Below, in pieces: positions 39,828-51,040 of a stretch of 64,000 nucleotides of DNA (its first letter is position 1; every line of letters begins with the position of its first letter). Origin of the DNA: a marine bacterium B5-7 (GTDB taxonomy: Bacteria > Pseudomonadota > Gammaproteobacteria > Arenicellales > CAJQKF01); assembly GCA_021604525.1 (NCBI GenBank), contig BQJD01000001.1:186001-250000 (forward strand), read 5' to 3'. Below the pieces are notes generated by a model. It was not told where the DNA came from, made no database searches, and worked only from the letters and a program-made list of their open reading frames with translations. Position numbers and translations under genes: made by a program.

Positions 39828-42287
39828 ATCTTCATTGACAGGCTGACTTCGCCACGGTGTATGCCAAACCTGCCAGTAGCTCTGTCGGTAGCTACCGATG
39901 TGAGGTCCACCCGTAGAGAATTCGACCACTACGCTGCCGTTTACCGCAGTGTCGTACAACAATACATCGTGTCGCTTAAGGCGATTGACAACATCCGGGT
40001 GAGGATGCCCGAAATTGTTGTACAGGCCACGGGAGATGATCGCAATTTCGGGGTCGACATGTTGCAAAAATCTATCGCTGCTGGATGTTTTGCTACCATG
40101 ATGCGCAACCACCAGTACATCTGAGGCTAATGTTAGCCCGTAGCGCTCTACCAATGCTGTCTCGGCAGGTTTACCAATATCCCCTGTCAGAAGTACACGA
40201 CCGTATGGCGAAGTTACTCTCAAAACGCATGATCGATCATTATGCCGAGGGCCAAATTCATCAATGGGGGATAGAATCTCGAATAACACGCCATCCCAGT
40301 GCCAGCCAAATCCCTGACGGCAAGGCAGGATTGGCCTGTCATTAAAACGTTCGCTGGACAGAATAACCAAAGGAGTGTAACGGTCGAGAACCGTTGATAT
40401 GCCGCCCGCGTGGTCGCGGTCACCGTGACTGATGATGAGCTTGTCGAGAGTGTCGACTCGGGCATACTTGAGATATGGAATAACGACGATGCGACCCATG
40501 TCGTAGCCACTGGTGAAGCGAACACCAACATCGAACAATAACGTGTGGTTCCGGGTTTTAATGACATTCGATAAACCCTGCCCTACATCCAGAACACGCA
40601 GCTCAAATTCACCATTATGTAATGTGACAGGTGCAGTTGCCATCAATAATGAGAGGGCTACTACGGCGAGTGGGTATTGTCGACGAATGCGCGGTAATGC
40701 ACCGAGAACAACAGCCAGCATGAGTGCAAGTCGAATTAACGTGTCAATATTGACCGATATAGAAGAAGCAGACCAAGATGAGATCGAATCGAGTAATGAT
40801 TGCATGGGCGATAATGCGCTGGCTGAAAGTTGCAGAAACATTGCTGCGGCGTCAATCCAGCCACTGAGCCACAGACATAGGGAAAGCAGTGCGCAGGGCA
40901 CAACGGTCAAACCGAAATATGGAATGGCAAACAGATTGACCAGTGGCGAAATCCATGACAACTCACCGAAGAAGACAGCGCTTAAGGGTAACACTGCGGC
41001 GCTCACCGCCAACTGTACAAGAATCCAGCCTGTAATCCATTGACGCAAACGCGCGGGAAGGTGAGACTGCATCCTCTCTTCAGGAACTGATTGAATCGCC
41101 CGGCTTCGGCACCAGTGGGCATAACCGATAATGGCAGCGACTGCACTGAAAGATAACCAAAACCCTTGAGACAATGATGCCAGGGGATCAACTATCAGCA
41201 CCGCACAAAGAGCTACCAGGAAAGTATACCAGCCGAGTACGCGTCGACCAGTGAGGAAGGCAATGTACAGCACAGTCAACATCAGCAATGCACGCTGCGT
41301 CGGTAACGAAAAGCCGGCAAACCACGCATAGTACAAAGTAAATGGTAAAGCCATGATGGCCGCCAGACGCTGGGCGGCAACATACAACAACATGCGGGGA
41401 AACAAACGAAATACAAACTTCAATAAAGCAAAGGCAAGGCCGAATACCAGTGCGATGTGTAGTCCGGATACGGCAATAAGATGACCCGTTCCAGTTCGAC
41501 GAAATATCTGCCATTGGTATTCGTCGATGGCGCTTCGATCACCAAGCGTTATTGCCTGGATGATTCCCGTTGCCCTGCTACCCGCCAGTACATGTCTGGT
41601 GAAATCAGCATATGCGGTCTTGATTCCAGCGGACAATAGCCCTTGTGCGGATGCGCTTAGTAATTGGTTTTCGTTATCTTTTCGAATAGATCCGGACGCG
41701 ACCAATCGCCTTTGAAATGCCCAACGTTCATAGTCGAACCCTCCGGGATTCATAAGACCATGAATCCCTCTCAACCGGACCTTCAGCCGCCAACGTTCGC
41801 CTCTGTTGAACTGTTGTGTACAGTCGTAGCAATTCAGTTTTATAGTGCCGAACTTTGAATATGGGAGCCAACTCAATGATGCTGCGCGGCTGCCGGGTAA
41901 GGGTTTGTCTAGGCGAATCTCAATCCGGGTCAATCCGTCAAAATGCTGAGGCATTGAATCGATACGTCCTTGAATGACAGTTTCAATGGACTTACCACCG
42001 GGTAACTGGTAATCGAGCCAGTATTGTGTGATAAAACCTGCATACAAATAGCCAACCGATGACGCCAACAACGCCATTGTTATCGGATAGTGAGATTTGA
42101 TCAGGCTATGATAATCAAGCCGGGAATGCGCAACGAAATGAATCGAACGTTGTCCGTTTAATACCAGGCTGGTAGCAATCAGCACCACCATGAAAATAAG
42201 GCTGTTTACAAGTCCGGTCGACGGCAGGATCGGAATAAGTGAAAAACTTATGACGCCGAACACGAACGATAACGCAATCATGCGCAA
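39822..42287 (-). CDS. comEC: DNA uptake channel protein ComEC/Rec2
   Basis: An 821-residue protein for DNA passage across the inner membrane in natural transformation. It has N-terminal membrane segments and an OB-like domain (about 1-230), the competence core with GTGHLIAVSGLHIALVFGLA and many membrane helices (to about 550), and a C-terminal metallo-beta-lactamase domain with LRVLDVGQGLSNVI and the metal motif ISHGDRDHAGG, then VVAHHGSKTSSS. It is full length. The transposable element inserted exactly at its stop codon without changing the protein. The neighbouring DUF2062 gene is divergent, as in Pseudomonas. Confidence 0.95.
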   Translation of the reverse strand: MRMIALSFVFGVISFSLIPILPSTGLVNSLIFMVVLIATSLVLNGQRSIHFVAHSRLDYHSLIKSHYPITMALLASSVGYLYAGFITQYWLDYQLPGGKSIETVIQGRIDSMPQHFDGLTRIEIRLDKPLPGSRAASLSWLPYSKFGTIKLNCYDCTQQFNRGERWRLKVRLRGIHGLMNPGGFDYERWAFQRRLVASGSIRKDNENQLLSASAQGLLSAGIKTAYADFTRHVLAGSRATGIIQAITLGDRSAIDEYQWQIFRRTGTGHLIAVSGLHIALVFGLAFALLKFVFRLFPRMLLYVAAQRLAAIMALPFTLYYAWFAGFSLPTQRALLMLTVLYIAFLTGRRVLGWYTFLVALCAVLIVDPLASLSQGFWLSFSAVAAIIGYAHWCRSRAIQSVPEERMQSHLPARLRQWITGWILVQLAVSAAVLPLSAVFFGELSWISPLVNLFAIPYFGLTVVPCALLSLCLWLSGWIDAAAMFLQLSASALSPMQSLLDSISSWSASSISVNIDTLIRLALMLAVVLGALPRIRRQYPLAVVALSLLMATAPVTLHNGEFELRVLDVGQGLSNVIKTRNHTLLFDVGVRFTSGYDMGRIVVIPYLKYARVDTLDKLIISHGDRDHAGGISTVLDRYTPLVILSSERFNDRPILPCRQGFGWHWDGVLFEILSPIDEFGPRHNDRSCVLRVTSPYGRVLLTGDIGKPAETALVERYGLTLASDVLVVAHHGSKTSSSDRFLQHVDPEIAIISRGLYNNFGHPHPDVVNRLKRHDVLLYDTAVNGSVVVEFSTGGPHIGSYRQSYWQVWHTPWRSQPVNEDG

Positions 42288-42346
42288 TGAGTAGCCTCCA
42301 TGGCAGGGGAAATCCTTGATTCGGAATTTAAAATAAGGTTCGTTGC

Positions 42347-42856
42347 GTGCCGAAAAAATACTTGAAACAAATACTGCCGAGTGCGCCTAATATTCGAAAA
42401 ATGACAGGTGTATCCTGGTTTTCCAAGTGGCTCGGCGATGACAATCTCTGGCACATCAATCGCCGGTCGGTATCTCTTGGCGTCGCAATCGGGCTATTTT
42501 ACGGCTTCTGGCCCGTACCTGTACAAACCCTGTTGGCGCTGGTTACTGCGATCCTGATTCGCGCCAATCTACCGGTCAGCGTTGTATTTGTGTGGATATC
42601 CAACCCTGTAACTGTTGTGCCGATTTATGGCGCTTGCTATACGCTCGGCGCCTGGCTACTTGGAACACATATCAGACCCATATCCGAACATACATTTAAA
42701 GCCATCAGTCAGAATATCGGCGCATTATGGGTTGGATGTTTGATACTTGGCGCGATAAGCGCTGTTTTCGGTTGGCTGTTGGTGAGAATTTTTTGGAGTT
42801 GGCGAGTCCGATTGTCCTGGAGTGAGCGCAAACGTCGCCGCAAGAATTTACATTAA
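42347..42856 (+). CDS. DUF2062 membrane protein
   Basis: A 169-residue protein starting with GTG at 42347. It has a basic N-terminus, SVSLGVAIGLFYGFWPVPVQTLLAL (first membrane helix), VSVVFVWISNPVTVVPIYGACYTLG (second) and a third helix before a basic tail ERKRRRKN. This is the DUF2062 layout. Its usual place beside comEC and lol genes in gammaproteobacteria points to an envelope role, but function is unknown. Its TAA directly abuts the stop of the convergent cation efflux gene. Confidence 0.88.
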   Translation: MPKKYLKQILPSAPNIRKMTGVSWFSKWLGDDNLWHINRRSVSLGVAIGLFYGFWPVPVQTLLALVTAILIRANLPVSVVFVWISNPVTVVPIYGACYTLGAWLLGTHIRPISEHTFKAISQNIGALWVGCLILGAISAVFGWLLVRIFWSWRVRLSWSERKRRRKNLH

Positions 42857-43774
42857 TTACTGTAGAGATCTATGACCGATGATCCATGGATCACTACACG
42901 TGTGGGCAGAACATTCAATTTCCAGCGTTGTATGGGATATGGAAAATCGTTCGTGAAGTGCACGTTTTACGATCTCCTTTATGGTATCGGCATTTTTCCA
43001 CTCGCCTGGTTCAATGACAATATGAGCATCCAGGGCATTTTCATGTTCCTGCATTTGCCATAGGTGAAGTTGATGAACGCTGGAGACACCTGTCGTAGCA
43101 CGTATTTCCTTGAGGACACTTTGTGTATCAATATCGGGCGGGCTGCCGAGCATCAATATGCGTATGACAGAGCCTACTTCATTAAAAGATATCCAGAGGA
43201 TATAACCGGCGATCAAGAGAGTCACCAGAGGATCAACAAAATTCCAGTCATATAGAAGGACCAAGGTTCCAGCTACGATCACGGCAATTGAACCCAGTGC
43301 ATCGGCAACATTGTGTAAAAAAGCGGCACGGATATTCATGCTTTGCTTTGACAGGGAGTAAGTCAGCGCAGCGGTGGCAAGATCGACCACTAACGCGATG
43401 CCGGCAATTATCAAAACCAGTTTACCGTCTATGCCTTGGGGATCAGTGAATCGCAGAATCGCCTCATAAACCAGGTAAAAACCAATCACGATTAATGTGG
43501 TGTAGTTAACCAGGGCCGAGACCATTTCCGCACGGCCATAGCCGAAGGTCATTTTGTCATCAACAGGTCGTCTGGCTACTTTTCGGGCAACAAATGCAAT
43601 GATGAGAGAAATGGCATCTGAAAAGTTATGCAGGGCATCCGCTATGAGTGCAAGACTGCCTGAAAGCAGGCCGCCAACGACTTGTGCGGCTGTTAAAACA
43701 AGATTGACAGCCACTGCCCAAAAAACACGAGCATCCCCGGAGTCTGAACTAATATGGTGGTGATGTCCTGCCAA
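42857..43774 (-). CDS. cation diffusion facilitator family metal efflux protein
   Basis: A 305-residue divalent metal-proton antiporter with six membrane segments. The metal site residues are in HNFSDA (helix II) and HNVADA (helix V), the H-x3-D pairs of zinc-type family members. A histidine-rich start (AGHHHHISS) and a C-terminal cytoplasmic domain with HQLHLWQM complete the ZitB/CzcD pattern. Zinc is the likely substrate; cadmium or cobalt is possible. It ends tail to tail with the DUF2062 gene with no spacer. Confidence 0.92.
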   Translation of the reverse strand: MAGHHHHISSDSGDARVFWAVAVNLVLTAAQVVGGLLSGSLALIADALHNFSDAISLIIAFVARKVARRPVDDKMTFGYGRAEMVSALVNYTTLIVIGFYLVYEAILRFTDPQGIDGKLVLIIAGIALVVDLATAALTYSLSKQSMNIRAAFLHNVADALGSIAVIVAGTLVLLYDWNFVDPLVTLLIAGYILWISFNEVGSVIRILMLGSPPDIDTQSVLKEIRATTGVSSVHQLHLWQMQEHENALDAHIVIEPGEWKNADTIKEIVKRALHERFSISHTTLEIECSAHTCSDPWIIGHRSLQ

Positions 43775-43813
43775 CTTGGATCCTTCGAAACGGTTACCTG
43801 AACTTCACACTTG

Positions 43814-44494
43814 TCAGGCCAATTGAAAAATTAACGAAACCGGTTTTCCTGACAATGCGTTAACGCTCTCGCGATATTCGACAATTCCATACCCGGTCTG
43901 TTCAATTGTATCAGTCCATGAATCGAATGTACGGTAATACCAAGGCATTGGCTGCCAACCTTGTGAAGGGAAACTATTAAAATTCTCTTCGCGCCAGCCA
44001 TTTTCACATTCGTTGTTACCGTCCATCGACAACGGATGAACTGTTTGGATCAACAGATTCCCATCCACGGTGAGCAGTCTCTTGCAAGCTGTCAGGATGG
44101 GAATAATGTCCTCATCAAACAGTGAATAGTTGAAGATTATCAGATCGAACTGACCTTCAACAGAGGCGGGATTATTAGTAATCGTTTCGTAATCCAGCAC
44201 CAGGTAAGTAGACGACCTGTCAGACAATCGTGCCGCTTCGATGAGTTCGGAGCTGATATCGACACCTACGGCTGTACATTTACTGATTTCAACAAGTTTG
44301 CGAACAAGCCAACCTTCGCCGCATCCCATATCAAGTATATGCACTGGCTCAAGCGATAATACTGCATCCAAAATTGCCCGGTTTGTCGTATCCTTTCTGC
44401 TCTGTATTTGTCCACTGCGCACTGCTTTTACCCAGTGCCCGGCGTTTGTATTCCAGATTTGTTTCAATCGTTCATTAATCGATGATGCTTTCAA
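43814..44494 (-). CDS. class I SAM-dependent methyltransferase
   Basis: A 226-residue methyltransferase. The SAM-binding motif I is HILDMGCGEGWLVRKL (about 52-67), motif II GVDISSELIEAAR, and motif IV FDLIIFNYSLF. The C-terminal part contains PWYYRTFDSWTDTIEQTGY. The substrate is unknown; the family includes small-molecule and lipid-linked methyltransferases. It sits between lolD and the cation efflux gene on the same strand with gaps of about 40-55 bases. Confidence 0.85.
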   Translation of the reverse strand: MKASSINERLKQIWNTNAGHWVKAVRSGQIQSRKDTTNRAILDAVLSLEPVHILDMGCGEGWLVRKLVEISKCTAVGVDISSELIEAARLSDRSSTYLVLDYETITNNPASVEGQFDLIIFNYSLFDEDIIPILTACKRLLTVDGNLLIQTVHPLSMDGNNECENGWREENFNSFPSQGWQPMPWYYRTFDSWTDTIEQTGYGIVEYRESVNALSGKPVSLIFQLA

Positions 44495-44548
44495 GGCCCT
44501 GTTCCCGTTTCCTTGAACAACTGTTATCTGAGCAATCGTTCGGAGAAA

Positions 44549-45238
44549 TTACAGTGGATTGAGCACGCCATTAACAATCTGGAAAGTTCGATCAAGGCGT
44601 GAGGCGAGTTCATGATCATGGGTCACAAGCACCAAGGCGCTACGCTTGTTATATGCAAGGTCTTGCATCAACTCAAAAACGTGTTCTGCGTTTTCAGAAT
44701 CGAGGTTGCCGGTCGGTTCATCTGCAAGAACACAATCCGGTTGAGTGACCAGTGCACGCGCAATTGCCGTGCGCTGACGTTCACCACCAGACAATTCACC
44801 GGGCTTATGATGCAGACGCGCGCCAAGCCCGGTACGTGTCAACATATCTTCCGCACTCGCCAATGCTTCCTTTGGTGCGGTACGACGAATCAGCAAAGGC
44901 ATCGCAACATTTTCAACCGCTGTGAACTCAGGCAGCAGATGATGAAACTGATACACAAACCCCATGCCGTAATTTCGTAATGCTCCTCTTGCCCGTTCTT
45001 TAAGCTTGAATACATCGAGACCATTCAAAAAAACCTGACCATGAGTTGGACGCGCAAGTCCACCTAAAATATGAAGCAATGTGCTTTTACCCGCACCGGA
45101 TGAGCCAATGATCGCAATCGCTTCGCCAGGCGCTACAGTCAAATCGATATTCTTTAACACCTCCACTTGAAGTGGGCCTTCTGTGAAAGTCTTGCTTACG
45201 CCTCGACACTCAAGTACAGGCGTGTTGACGTCACTCAT
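44549..45238 (-). CDS. lolD: lipoprotein-releasing ABC ATPase LolD
   Basis: The 229-residue ATPase of the LolCDE complex, which extracts lipoproteins from the inner membrane. Walker [10 protein letters not shown], signature LSGGERQR, Walker [13 protein letters not shown] and H-loop LVLVTHD are all present. ATG 45238 overlaps the lolC end by eight bases; a longer frame to 45349 is only antisense-free overlap with lolC and is rejected. No separate lolE was found here. Confidence 0.95.
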   Translation of the reverse strand: MSDVNTPVLECRGVSKTFTEGPLQVEVLKNIDLTVAPGEAIAIIGSSGAGKSTLLHILGGLARPTHGQVFLNGLDVFKLKERARGALRNYGMGFVYQFHHLLPEFTAVENVAMPLLIRRTAPKEALASAEDMLTRTGLGARLHHKPGELSGGERQRTAIARALVTQPDCVLADEPTGNLDSENAEHVFELMQDLAYNKRSALVLVTHDHELASRLDRTFQIVNGVLNPL

Positions 45239-46478
45239 AACGAAGTGCCTCTGCGGGCTGGGTTTTTGAAGCGCGCCACGCCGGGTAGATTGTGGCAAAC
45301 AGACCCATAACCAGCGATGCACCGAGAATACGCCACACATCATCCGCATGCAATTCTGCGGGGAAATCGCTTATCACATAAATATTTGCAGGGAAAAATT
45401 CTATTCCGAGAAGTGATTCAAGCATTGGCACCAGGGTTTCCACGTTAAGCGCGGTAAGCACGCCGGTCACCGCACCGAGTGCCGTTCCAATCAATCCAAT
45501 CACAACCCCTTGAATCATGAATACAGTCATGATGCTTGAAGGACTAAACCCGAGGGTGCGAAGAATTGCAATATCAGGCTGTTTGTCGGTTACCAGCATC
45601 ACTAATGTTGAAACGATATTGAATGCAGCCACCGCGATTATCAACATCAGAATGATAAACATGACGCGTTTTTCTACTGCCAATGCGCCAAAGAAATTCC
45701 GATGCTCAATGGTCCAGTCACTTAGTGAATAGTCGCCACCAAGCATGTCCTCAAGGGAATATCGAATGCGGGCAACATCATAGACATCATCAACAACCAG
45801 TCGCAGACCGGTTACATGACCTTCGGTATTGAGCAAACGCGCAGCATCGTCGATATGAATCAGAGCGATACTGCTGTCATACTCATACATATTGAGCCGA
45901 AACAGTCCCGTTACGGTAAATCGTTTGAGTCTCGGCAGTAAACCGGCGGGCGTAATTCTTCCCTGTGGCGCCACCAGGGTAACTTTGTCCCCCACATCAA
46001 CGCCTAATTGCCTGGCAAGTTGATAGCCAAGAATTATCCCCCATGCACCCGGCTGCAGATCGTTGACACTTCCAGCGATCAATGAAGACAGAATACGTGA
46101 GACGTCTTTCTCGGCATCCGGCGAAACTCCACGAATTAACGCGCCACTCACTGCGCCACCATGGGTCAACATTCCTTGCGCGGTTATATAAGGTGCAGAA
46201 TCGAGTACCCGCGGATTACTTTCTATTCGCTCTGCTACCTCGGGCCAATTGTCGAGTGAACCGGCACGAGTGGATACCGTTATATGGGACGCGGTGGCGA
46301 GGATACGGTCGCGAAGTTCCCGCTCGAAACCGTTCATGATGGACATAACGGTAATCAATGCCCACACGCCGAGGGCAATACCGAACATCGACGTCAGCGA
46401 GATAAATGATATGAAATGGGTTCGCTTCTTGGCACGCGTATAACGCAGACCAATGAGCAGTTCGAGTGGGCGAATCAC
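45231..46478 (-). CDS. lolC: lipoprotein-releasing permease LolC/LolE family
   Basis: A 415-residue permease with a first membrane helix ([30 protein letters not shown]), a large periplasmic domain and three C-terminal helices ([26 protein letters not shown] and on). It ends [18 protein letters not shown], as LolC/E proteins do. Only one permease gene is present next to lolD, so it may act as the single LolF-type homodimer. The promoter likely lies in the very AT-rich spacer 46479-46560. Confidence 0.94.
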   Translation of the reverse strand: MIRPLELLIGLRYTRAKKRTHFISFISLTSMFGIALGVWALITVMSIMNGFERELRDRILATASHITVSTRAGSLDNWPEVAERIESNPRVLDSAPYITAQGMLTHGGAVSGALIRGVSPDAEKDVSRILSSLIAGSVNDLQPGAWGIILGYQLARQLGVDVGDKVTLVAPQGRITPAGLLPRLKRFTVTGLFRLNMYEYDSSIALIHIDDAARLLNTEGHVTGLRLVVDDVYDVARIRYSLEDMLGGDYSLSDWTIEHRNFFGALAVEKRVMFIILMLIIAVAAFNIVSTLVMLVTDKQPDIAILRTLGFSPSSIMTVFMIQGVVIGLIGTALGAVTGVLTALNVETLVPMLESLLGIEFFPANIYVISDFPAELHADDVWRILGASLVMGLFATIYPAWRASKTQPAEALRYE

Positions 46479-46593
46479 TGTGATAATTTACTTCAATTAT
46501 ATTTATTAACGTATTGTTATTATTAAATATCTAATATTCTTAGTAACAAACGTAATGCGTTTGGATTGCCACTAGGCAATTCTTGCATTTTCA

Positions 46594-48105
46594 TCAATCC
46601 GGACGATGTTCCGCACGCATGTGCGGAAAAAGGATGACATCACGAATCGAAGGGCTATTGGTAAACAGCATCACCAGCCTGTCGATGCCGATGCCCTCAC
46701 CCGCTGTCGGCGGCATGCCGTATTCTAGCGCGCGAATATAGTCTGCATCGAAGTGCATGGCTTCCTCATCACCCGAGTCCTTTGCATTTACTTGTGCCAT
46801 GAACCGTTCAGCTTGATCTTCAGAATCGTTCAGTTCGCTGAAGCCGTTGGCGATCTCGCGACCGCCAATGAAAAGCTCGAAGCGATCGCTCACATCCGGA
46901 TTGGAGTCATTACGCCTTGATAACGGAGAAACCTCAACCGGATACTCAATGATAAATGTTGGTTGTCGTAGTTTATCTTCACAGGTTTCATCAAATATGT
47001 CGGTGAGCACTTTTCCAGGTCCAGCGGAAGGATTCTTTTCGATCCCGAGTCGACTGGCATGGGCAGTGAGCGCTGCAAGATTGCCAATATCATCGCGACT
47101 GATCTCAGGATTAAACTGACATACAGCCTCGGCCATGGTAATGCGCCTGAATGGCGCGTTGAAATCAAAGACTTCGTCCTGATAGTCAACGGTTCCAGAA
47201 CCACCCACATTAACGGCAAGGGTACGGAACATTTCTTCGGTGAAATCCATCAATTCATGATAGTCAGCGTAAGCCCAATAAAATTCGAGCATGGTGAACT
47301 CGGGATTATGTCGAGTACTCAAGCCTTCGTTACGGAAATTACGGTTAATCTCGAATACCCGTTCAAATCCACCGACCACCAGGCGCTTGAGATATAACTC
47401 CGGCGCGATTCGCAAGTACAACTCCATGTCGAGGGCGTTGTGGTGCGTGACGAATGGACGTGCAACCGCACCGCCCGGTATCGCCTGCATCATGGGTGTT
47501 TCAACTTCAAGGAACTGGTGTTGAATCATGAATTCACGAATGTGACTGATGATCGCGACTCGTGTCTTGAATCGTTCACGGGTTTCCTCGCTCATCATGA
47601 GGTCGAGGTAACGCTGCCTGTATTTGAGTTCCTGGTCGGCGATACCGTGATATTTTTCAGGCAATGGGCGCAATGACTTGGTCAGAAGCCTCAAGGAGTC
47701 TACCTTAATGCTGAGTTCACCCGTTTTGGTTCTGAATAACGTACCACTGACGCCAATGATGTCGCCAATATCAAGCTTTTTAAAAAGCGTATTATACGCT
47801 CCTTCAGGCAAGGCATCACGTTGCACGAAGAGCTGAATACGACCACTGACATCCTGTATATGCGCGAAACTTGCCTTGCCCATGATACGTCGGGTCATCA
47901 GTCGACCCGCTACCGTAACCCGGATACCCGATTCGACTAATTTTTCGTCGTCCAGGATGTCGTATTCGTTGAAAATTTCTGCAGCGAACGCATCTCGCCG
48001 GAAATCGTTGGGGAACGCGTTACCCTCTTGTCTGAGTGATGAAAGCTTGGCGCGACGAGTGGAGATTTGTTCGTTGTTGTCTTGATCCATGATTCGTATC
48101 GTCAT
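46594..48105 (-). CDS. lysS: lysyl-tRNA synthetase, class II
   Basis: A 503-residue enzyme, close to the E. coli length. It has the N-terminal OB anticodon-binding domain ([25 protein letters not shown]) and a class II core with motif 2 ([18 protein letters not shown]) and motif 3 ([11 protein letters not shown]). [25 protein letters not shown] is diagnostic for LysS. The ATG at 48105 overlaps the prfB stop by four bases; an alternative ATG is at 48090. prfB-lysS is a conserved operon. Confidence 0.97.
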   Translation of the reverse strand: MTIRIMDQDNNEQISTRRAKLSSLRQEGNAFPNDFRRDAFAAEIFNEYDILDDEKLVESGIRVTVAGRLMTRRIMGKASFAHIQDVSGRIQLFVQRDALPEGAYNTLFKKLDIGDIIGVSGTLFRTKTGELSIKVDSLRLLTKSLRPLPEKYHGIADQELKYRQRYLDLMMSEETRERFKTRVAIISHIREFMIQHQFLEVETPMMQAIPGGAVARPFVTHHNALDMELYLRIAPELYLKRLVVGGFERVFEINRNFRNEGLSTRHNPEFTMLEFYWAYADYHELMDFTEEMFRTLAVNVGGSGTVDYQDEVFDFNAPFRRITMAEAVCQFNPEISRDDIGNLAALTAHASRLGIEKNPSAGPGKVLTDIFDETCEDKLRQPTFIIEYPVEVSPLSRRNDSNPDVSDRFELFIGGREIANGFSELNDSEDQAERFMAQVNAKDSGDEEAMHFDADYIRALEYGMPPTAGEGIGIDRLVMLFTNSPSIRDVILFPHMRAEHRPD

Positions 48106-49206
48106 TGAGTAACGCCGGCCTTGAGACTGGCCTCGATAAATTTCATCAGGTCGCCATCCAGAACGCCCTGGGTATTGCCGGTTTCGACGCCGGTTCGAAG
48201 GTCTTTGATTCGTGATTGATCAAGTACGTATGACCGAATCTGGCTGCCCCAGCCGATATCTGCCTTGGAATCTTCAAGATTCTGTTGCTCTTCGCGTTGC
48301 TGTTGCATCTCGCGTTCAAATAATCGTGCCTTGAGCATCGCCATCGCTTCAGCTCGATTACGATGCTGTGAACGATCATTCTGACACTGCACGACAATCC
48401 CGGTCGGGTTGTGGGTGATACGAACCGCCGAGTCGGTACGGTTAACATGCTGACCACCGGCGCCACTGGCCCGGTAGGTATCGATACGAAGATCCGCCGG
48501 ATTGATCTCAACCTCGATGCTTTCATCGACTTCCGGATAGACGAACACCGAGGCAAATGAAGTGTGTCGGCGGCTACCTGAATCGAATGGTGATTTTCGT
48601 ACCAGCCGATGGACTCCGGTTTCGGTGCGTAGCAATCCATAGGCATTCTCGCCGGTGACTTTGACCGTAGCGCTTTTAATCCCGGCCACATCGCCTTCGG
48701 ATTTCTCAATCAGCTCGGCTTTCATTCCCTGTGCCTCAAAAAAGCGCAGATACATCCGCAACAGCATTTGCGCCCAATCCTGCGCTTCGGTGCCACCCGA
48801 GCCAGACTGGATATCGACAAAGCAGTTGGCGGAATCCATGGGACCTGAGAACATTCGCCGGAACTCAAGTTTTTCAAGTGTTCGTTCAATTGAATCGACA
48901 TCGCGGGATAGTTCGATGAGGGTTTGTTCGTCCTCTTCCTCACGCGCCAGCTCAAGGAGTTCTGCGGAGTCCTTTACAGCAGATTCCAGATTCTGCAGGC
49001 CTTCGACCACTTCTTCTAGCCTCGCACGTTCCTGTCCAAGTTCCTGGGCTTTTTCAGGGTCATCCCATACGTCCGGCTGTTCAAGCTGAAGCATGATCTC
49101 CTCAAGACGTTCCTTACGGCTGTCGAAGTCAAAGATACCCCCTGAGTGAGCCTATGCGTTGTTCGAAGGATTCGAGCTTGGTATTCAGAGTATTGAAGCT
49201 TTCCAT
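48102..49206 (-). CDS. prfB: peptide chain release factor 2, with programmed +1 frameshift
   Basis: RF2 recognises UGA and UAA stop codons. Translation starts at ATG 49206; codon 25 is CTT and codon 26 is an in-frame TGA (49131-49129). After a +1 shift at CTT-TGA-C the frame continues D-F-D-S-R-K to the stop at 48102, giving 367 residues (365 in E. coli). The shift site is preceded by the internal Shine-Dalgarno AGGGGG. The peptide-anticodon region SPF and the catalytic GGQ ([17 protein letters not shown]) are present. The break is therefore regulatory, not a pseudogene. Confidence 0.96.
49126..49147 (-). promoter_or_regulatory. RF2 autoregulatory +1 frameshift site
   Basis: Minus-strand AGG GGG TAT CTT TGA C: an internal Shine-Dalgarno three bases before the slippery CTT, then the weak UGA-C stop context. 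Identical in layout and codon position to E. coli prfB. Low RF2 increases shifting and so RF2 synthesis. Confidence 0.93.
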
Positions 49207-49465
49207 GGATCTGCTGCAACAGTCACGTGTTGACCGGTTAATGTTGAGAATACGGATGATATCGTAGGGATTTCGCGTCATTATTCAACGCGCCGCAAGG
49301 ATACCGGAAATCAGTGCCGCTTCCTATAACCTCCAACGTCTTTGTGATACTTGAAAAATAGCCTGAATCGGTTGTTTATCGCAGACAGCTTGGTTGAGTT
49401 AATGGATGCAGTACTGCAAAATACCTCGCTTTGTCCTGTAGCCACCATGAAGCGCGTTTAATACG

Positions 49466-51031
49466 ATGAAGTTAGGCATTCCAAAAGAAACGGTCGCTGG
49501 CGAAAACCGTGTAGCGACCACACCCGACGTTATCCCACAGCTTAAAAAGCTCGGCTACGAAGTCATTGTCGAACGCGGTGCCGGCAGCAATGCGAGCCTG
49601 GATGACGAGGCATACCGTCGCGCTGGTGCCGTTATCGCCGAAACTGCGTCCGAGGTCTGGAACACGGCAGACATTATTTTGAAAGTCCGTGCACCGGTTG
49701 TCGACCCTGACACCGGGGTGGACGAAGCCGGCTATCTGCACGATGGGCAAACACTTATTTGCTTCTTCTGGCCAGCACAAAATGAAGAACGCATGAAACT
49801 GTTGGCAGCCAAGGGCATCAATCTGTTATCTATGGACTCGGTACCGCGTGTCTCCCGTGCCCAGAAACTCGACGCATTGAGCTCAATGGCAAACATTGCC
49901 GGCTACCGGGCAGTGGTCGAAGCGGCTAATCAATTTGGGCGCTTTTTTACCGGCCAGATCACCGCTGCCGGCAAGGTGCCGCCAGCCAAAGTGATGGTGA
50001 TCGGTGCCGGTGTTGCCGGTCTTTCTGCCATCGGCACGGCGGGTAGTCTCGGTGCAATAGTGCGTGCTTTCGATACTCGCCCTGAGGTCAAGGAACAGGT
50101 TGAAAGCATGGGTGCCGAGTTCCTTGAACTTGAGTTCGAGGAAGATGCCAGTGGTGAAGGCGGTTATGCCAAGGTTATGAGCAAGGAGTTCATCGATGCG
50201 GAAATGGCCTTGTTTCGTGAGCAGGCACGTGAAGTCGACATCATAATTACCACGGCTTTGATTCCCGGCAAGCCGGCGCCGGAACTGATTACCGTGGACA
50301 TGGTTGAATCCATGCGACCTGGCAGTGTGGTGGTCGATCTCGCCGCCGAACAGGGCGGTAACTGTGCGCTCACTGAGAAAGACAGGGTTGTTATCCATAA
50401 TGGTGTGAAAATTATCGGCTACACCGACCTGACCAGTCGTTTGGCAACCCAGGCAAGCCAGTTATACGCAACCAACATCCGTCATTTGCTCACCGAACTG
50501 ACTCCTGAAAAGGACGGTGAAATGGTGATTAATATGGAGGATGTAGTTATTCGCGGAACAACCTCCATCAAGGGTGGAGAAATCACCTGGCCACCACCAG
50601 CTCCCAAATTGAGTGTTACCCCCCCGAAGCCAAAACCCTCTCGTCCTGTGAAAACGCCGGAGGTCGACACCAAAGCCTCACGTACAAAAAAAGCTATCAC
50701 GACGACCATTGGAATGCTGGTCGGCCTGACCGCCATATTATGGGTGGGGTCGGTGGCGCCGGCTTCCTTCATGCCGCACTTTATCGTGTTCGTGCTGGCC
50801 TGCTTCGTTGGCTGGCAGGTGGTCTGGGCGGTAACCCCTGCCCTGCATACCCCATTGATGAGTGTCACAAACGCAATCAGTGGAATAATTGTTATTGGTG
50901 CGCTGCTTAAGATTGACTCGAGCCAAATCGTTGTCTGGATTCTTGCAGCGGTTTCAATTTTGATCGCCACGGTAAACGTTGTGGGCGGCTTCCTGGTCAC
51001 TCAGCGTATGCTGAAAATGTTCCGTAAATAA
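49466..51031 (+). CDS. pntA: NAD(P) transhydrogenase subunit alpha
   Basis: A 521-residue subunit of the proton-translocating transhydrogenase that moves hydride between NADH and NADP+. The N-terminal domain I has the NAD-binding [22 protein letters not shown] (about 176-197) and [12 protein letters not shown]; a proline-rich linker (about 385-402) leads to four membrane helices at the C-terminus. Domain I and membrane part are fused as in E. coli PntA. pntB follows 9 bases downstream. Confidence 0.96.
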   Translation: MKLGIPKETVAGENRVATTPDVIPQLKKLGYEVIVERGAGSNASLDDEAYRRAGAVIAETASEVWNTADIILKVRAPVVDPDTGVDEAGYLHDGQTLICFFWPAQNEERMKLLAAKGINLLSMDSVPRVSRAQKLDALSSMANIAGYRAVVEAANQFGRFFTGQITAAGKVPPAKVMVIGAGVAGLSAIGTAGSLGAIVRAFDTRPEVKEQVESMGAEFLELEFEEDASGEGGYAKVMSKEFIDAEMALFREQAREVDIIITTALIPGKPAPELITVDMVESMRPGSVVVDLAAEQGGNCALTEKDRVVIHNGVKIIGYTDLTSRLATQASQLYATNIRHLLTELTPEKDGEMVINMEDVVIRGTTSIKGGEITWPPPAPKLSVTPPKPKPSRPVKTPEVDTKASRTKKAITTTIGMLVGLTAILWVGSVAPASFMPHFIVFVLACFVGWQVVWAVTPALHTPLMSVTNAISGIIVIGALLKIDSSQIVVWILAAVSILIATVNVVGGFLVTQRMLKMFRK

Positions 51032-51040
51032 GGTCGACTC

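Noticed and set aside
49016-49219. 67-residue minus-strand frame at the start of prfB
   Set aside because: It is a third reading frame across the RF2 start; the true frame starts at ATG 49206 and shifts at codon 25.
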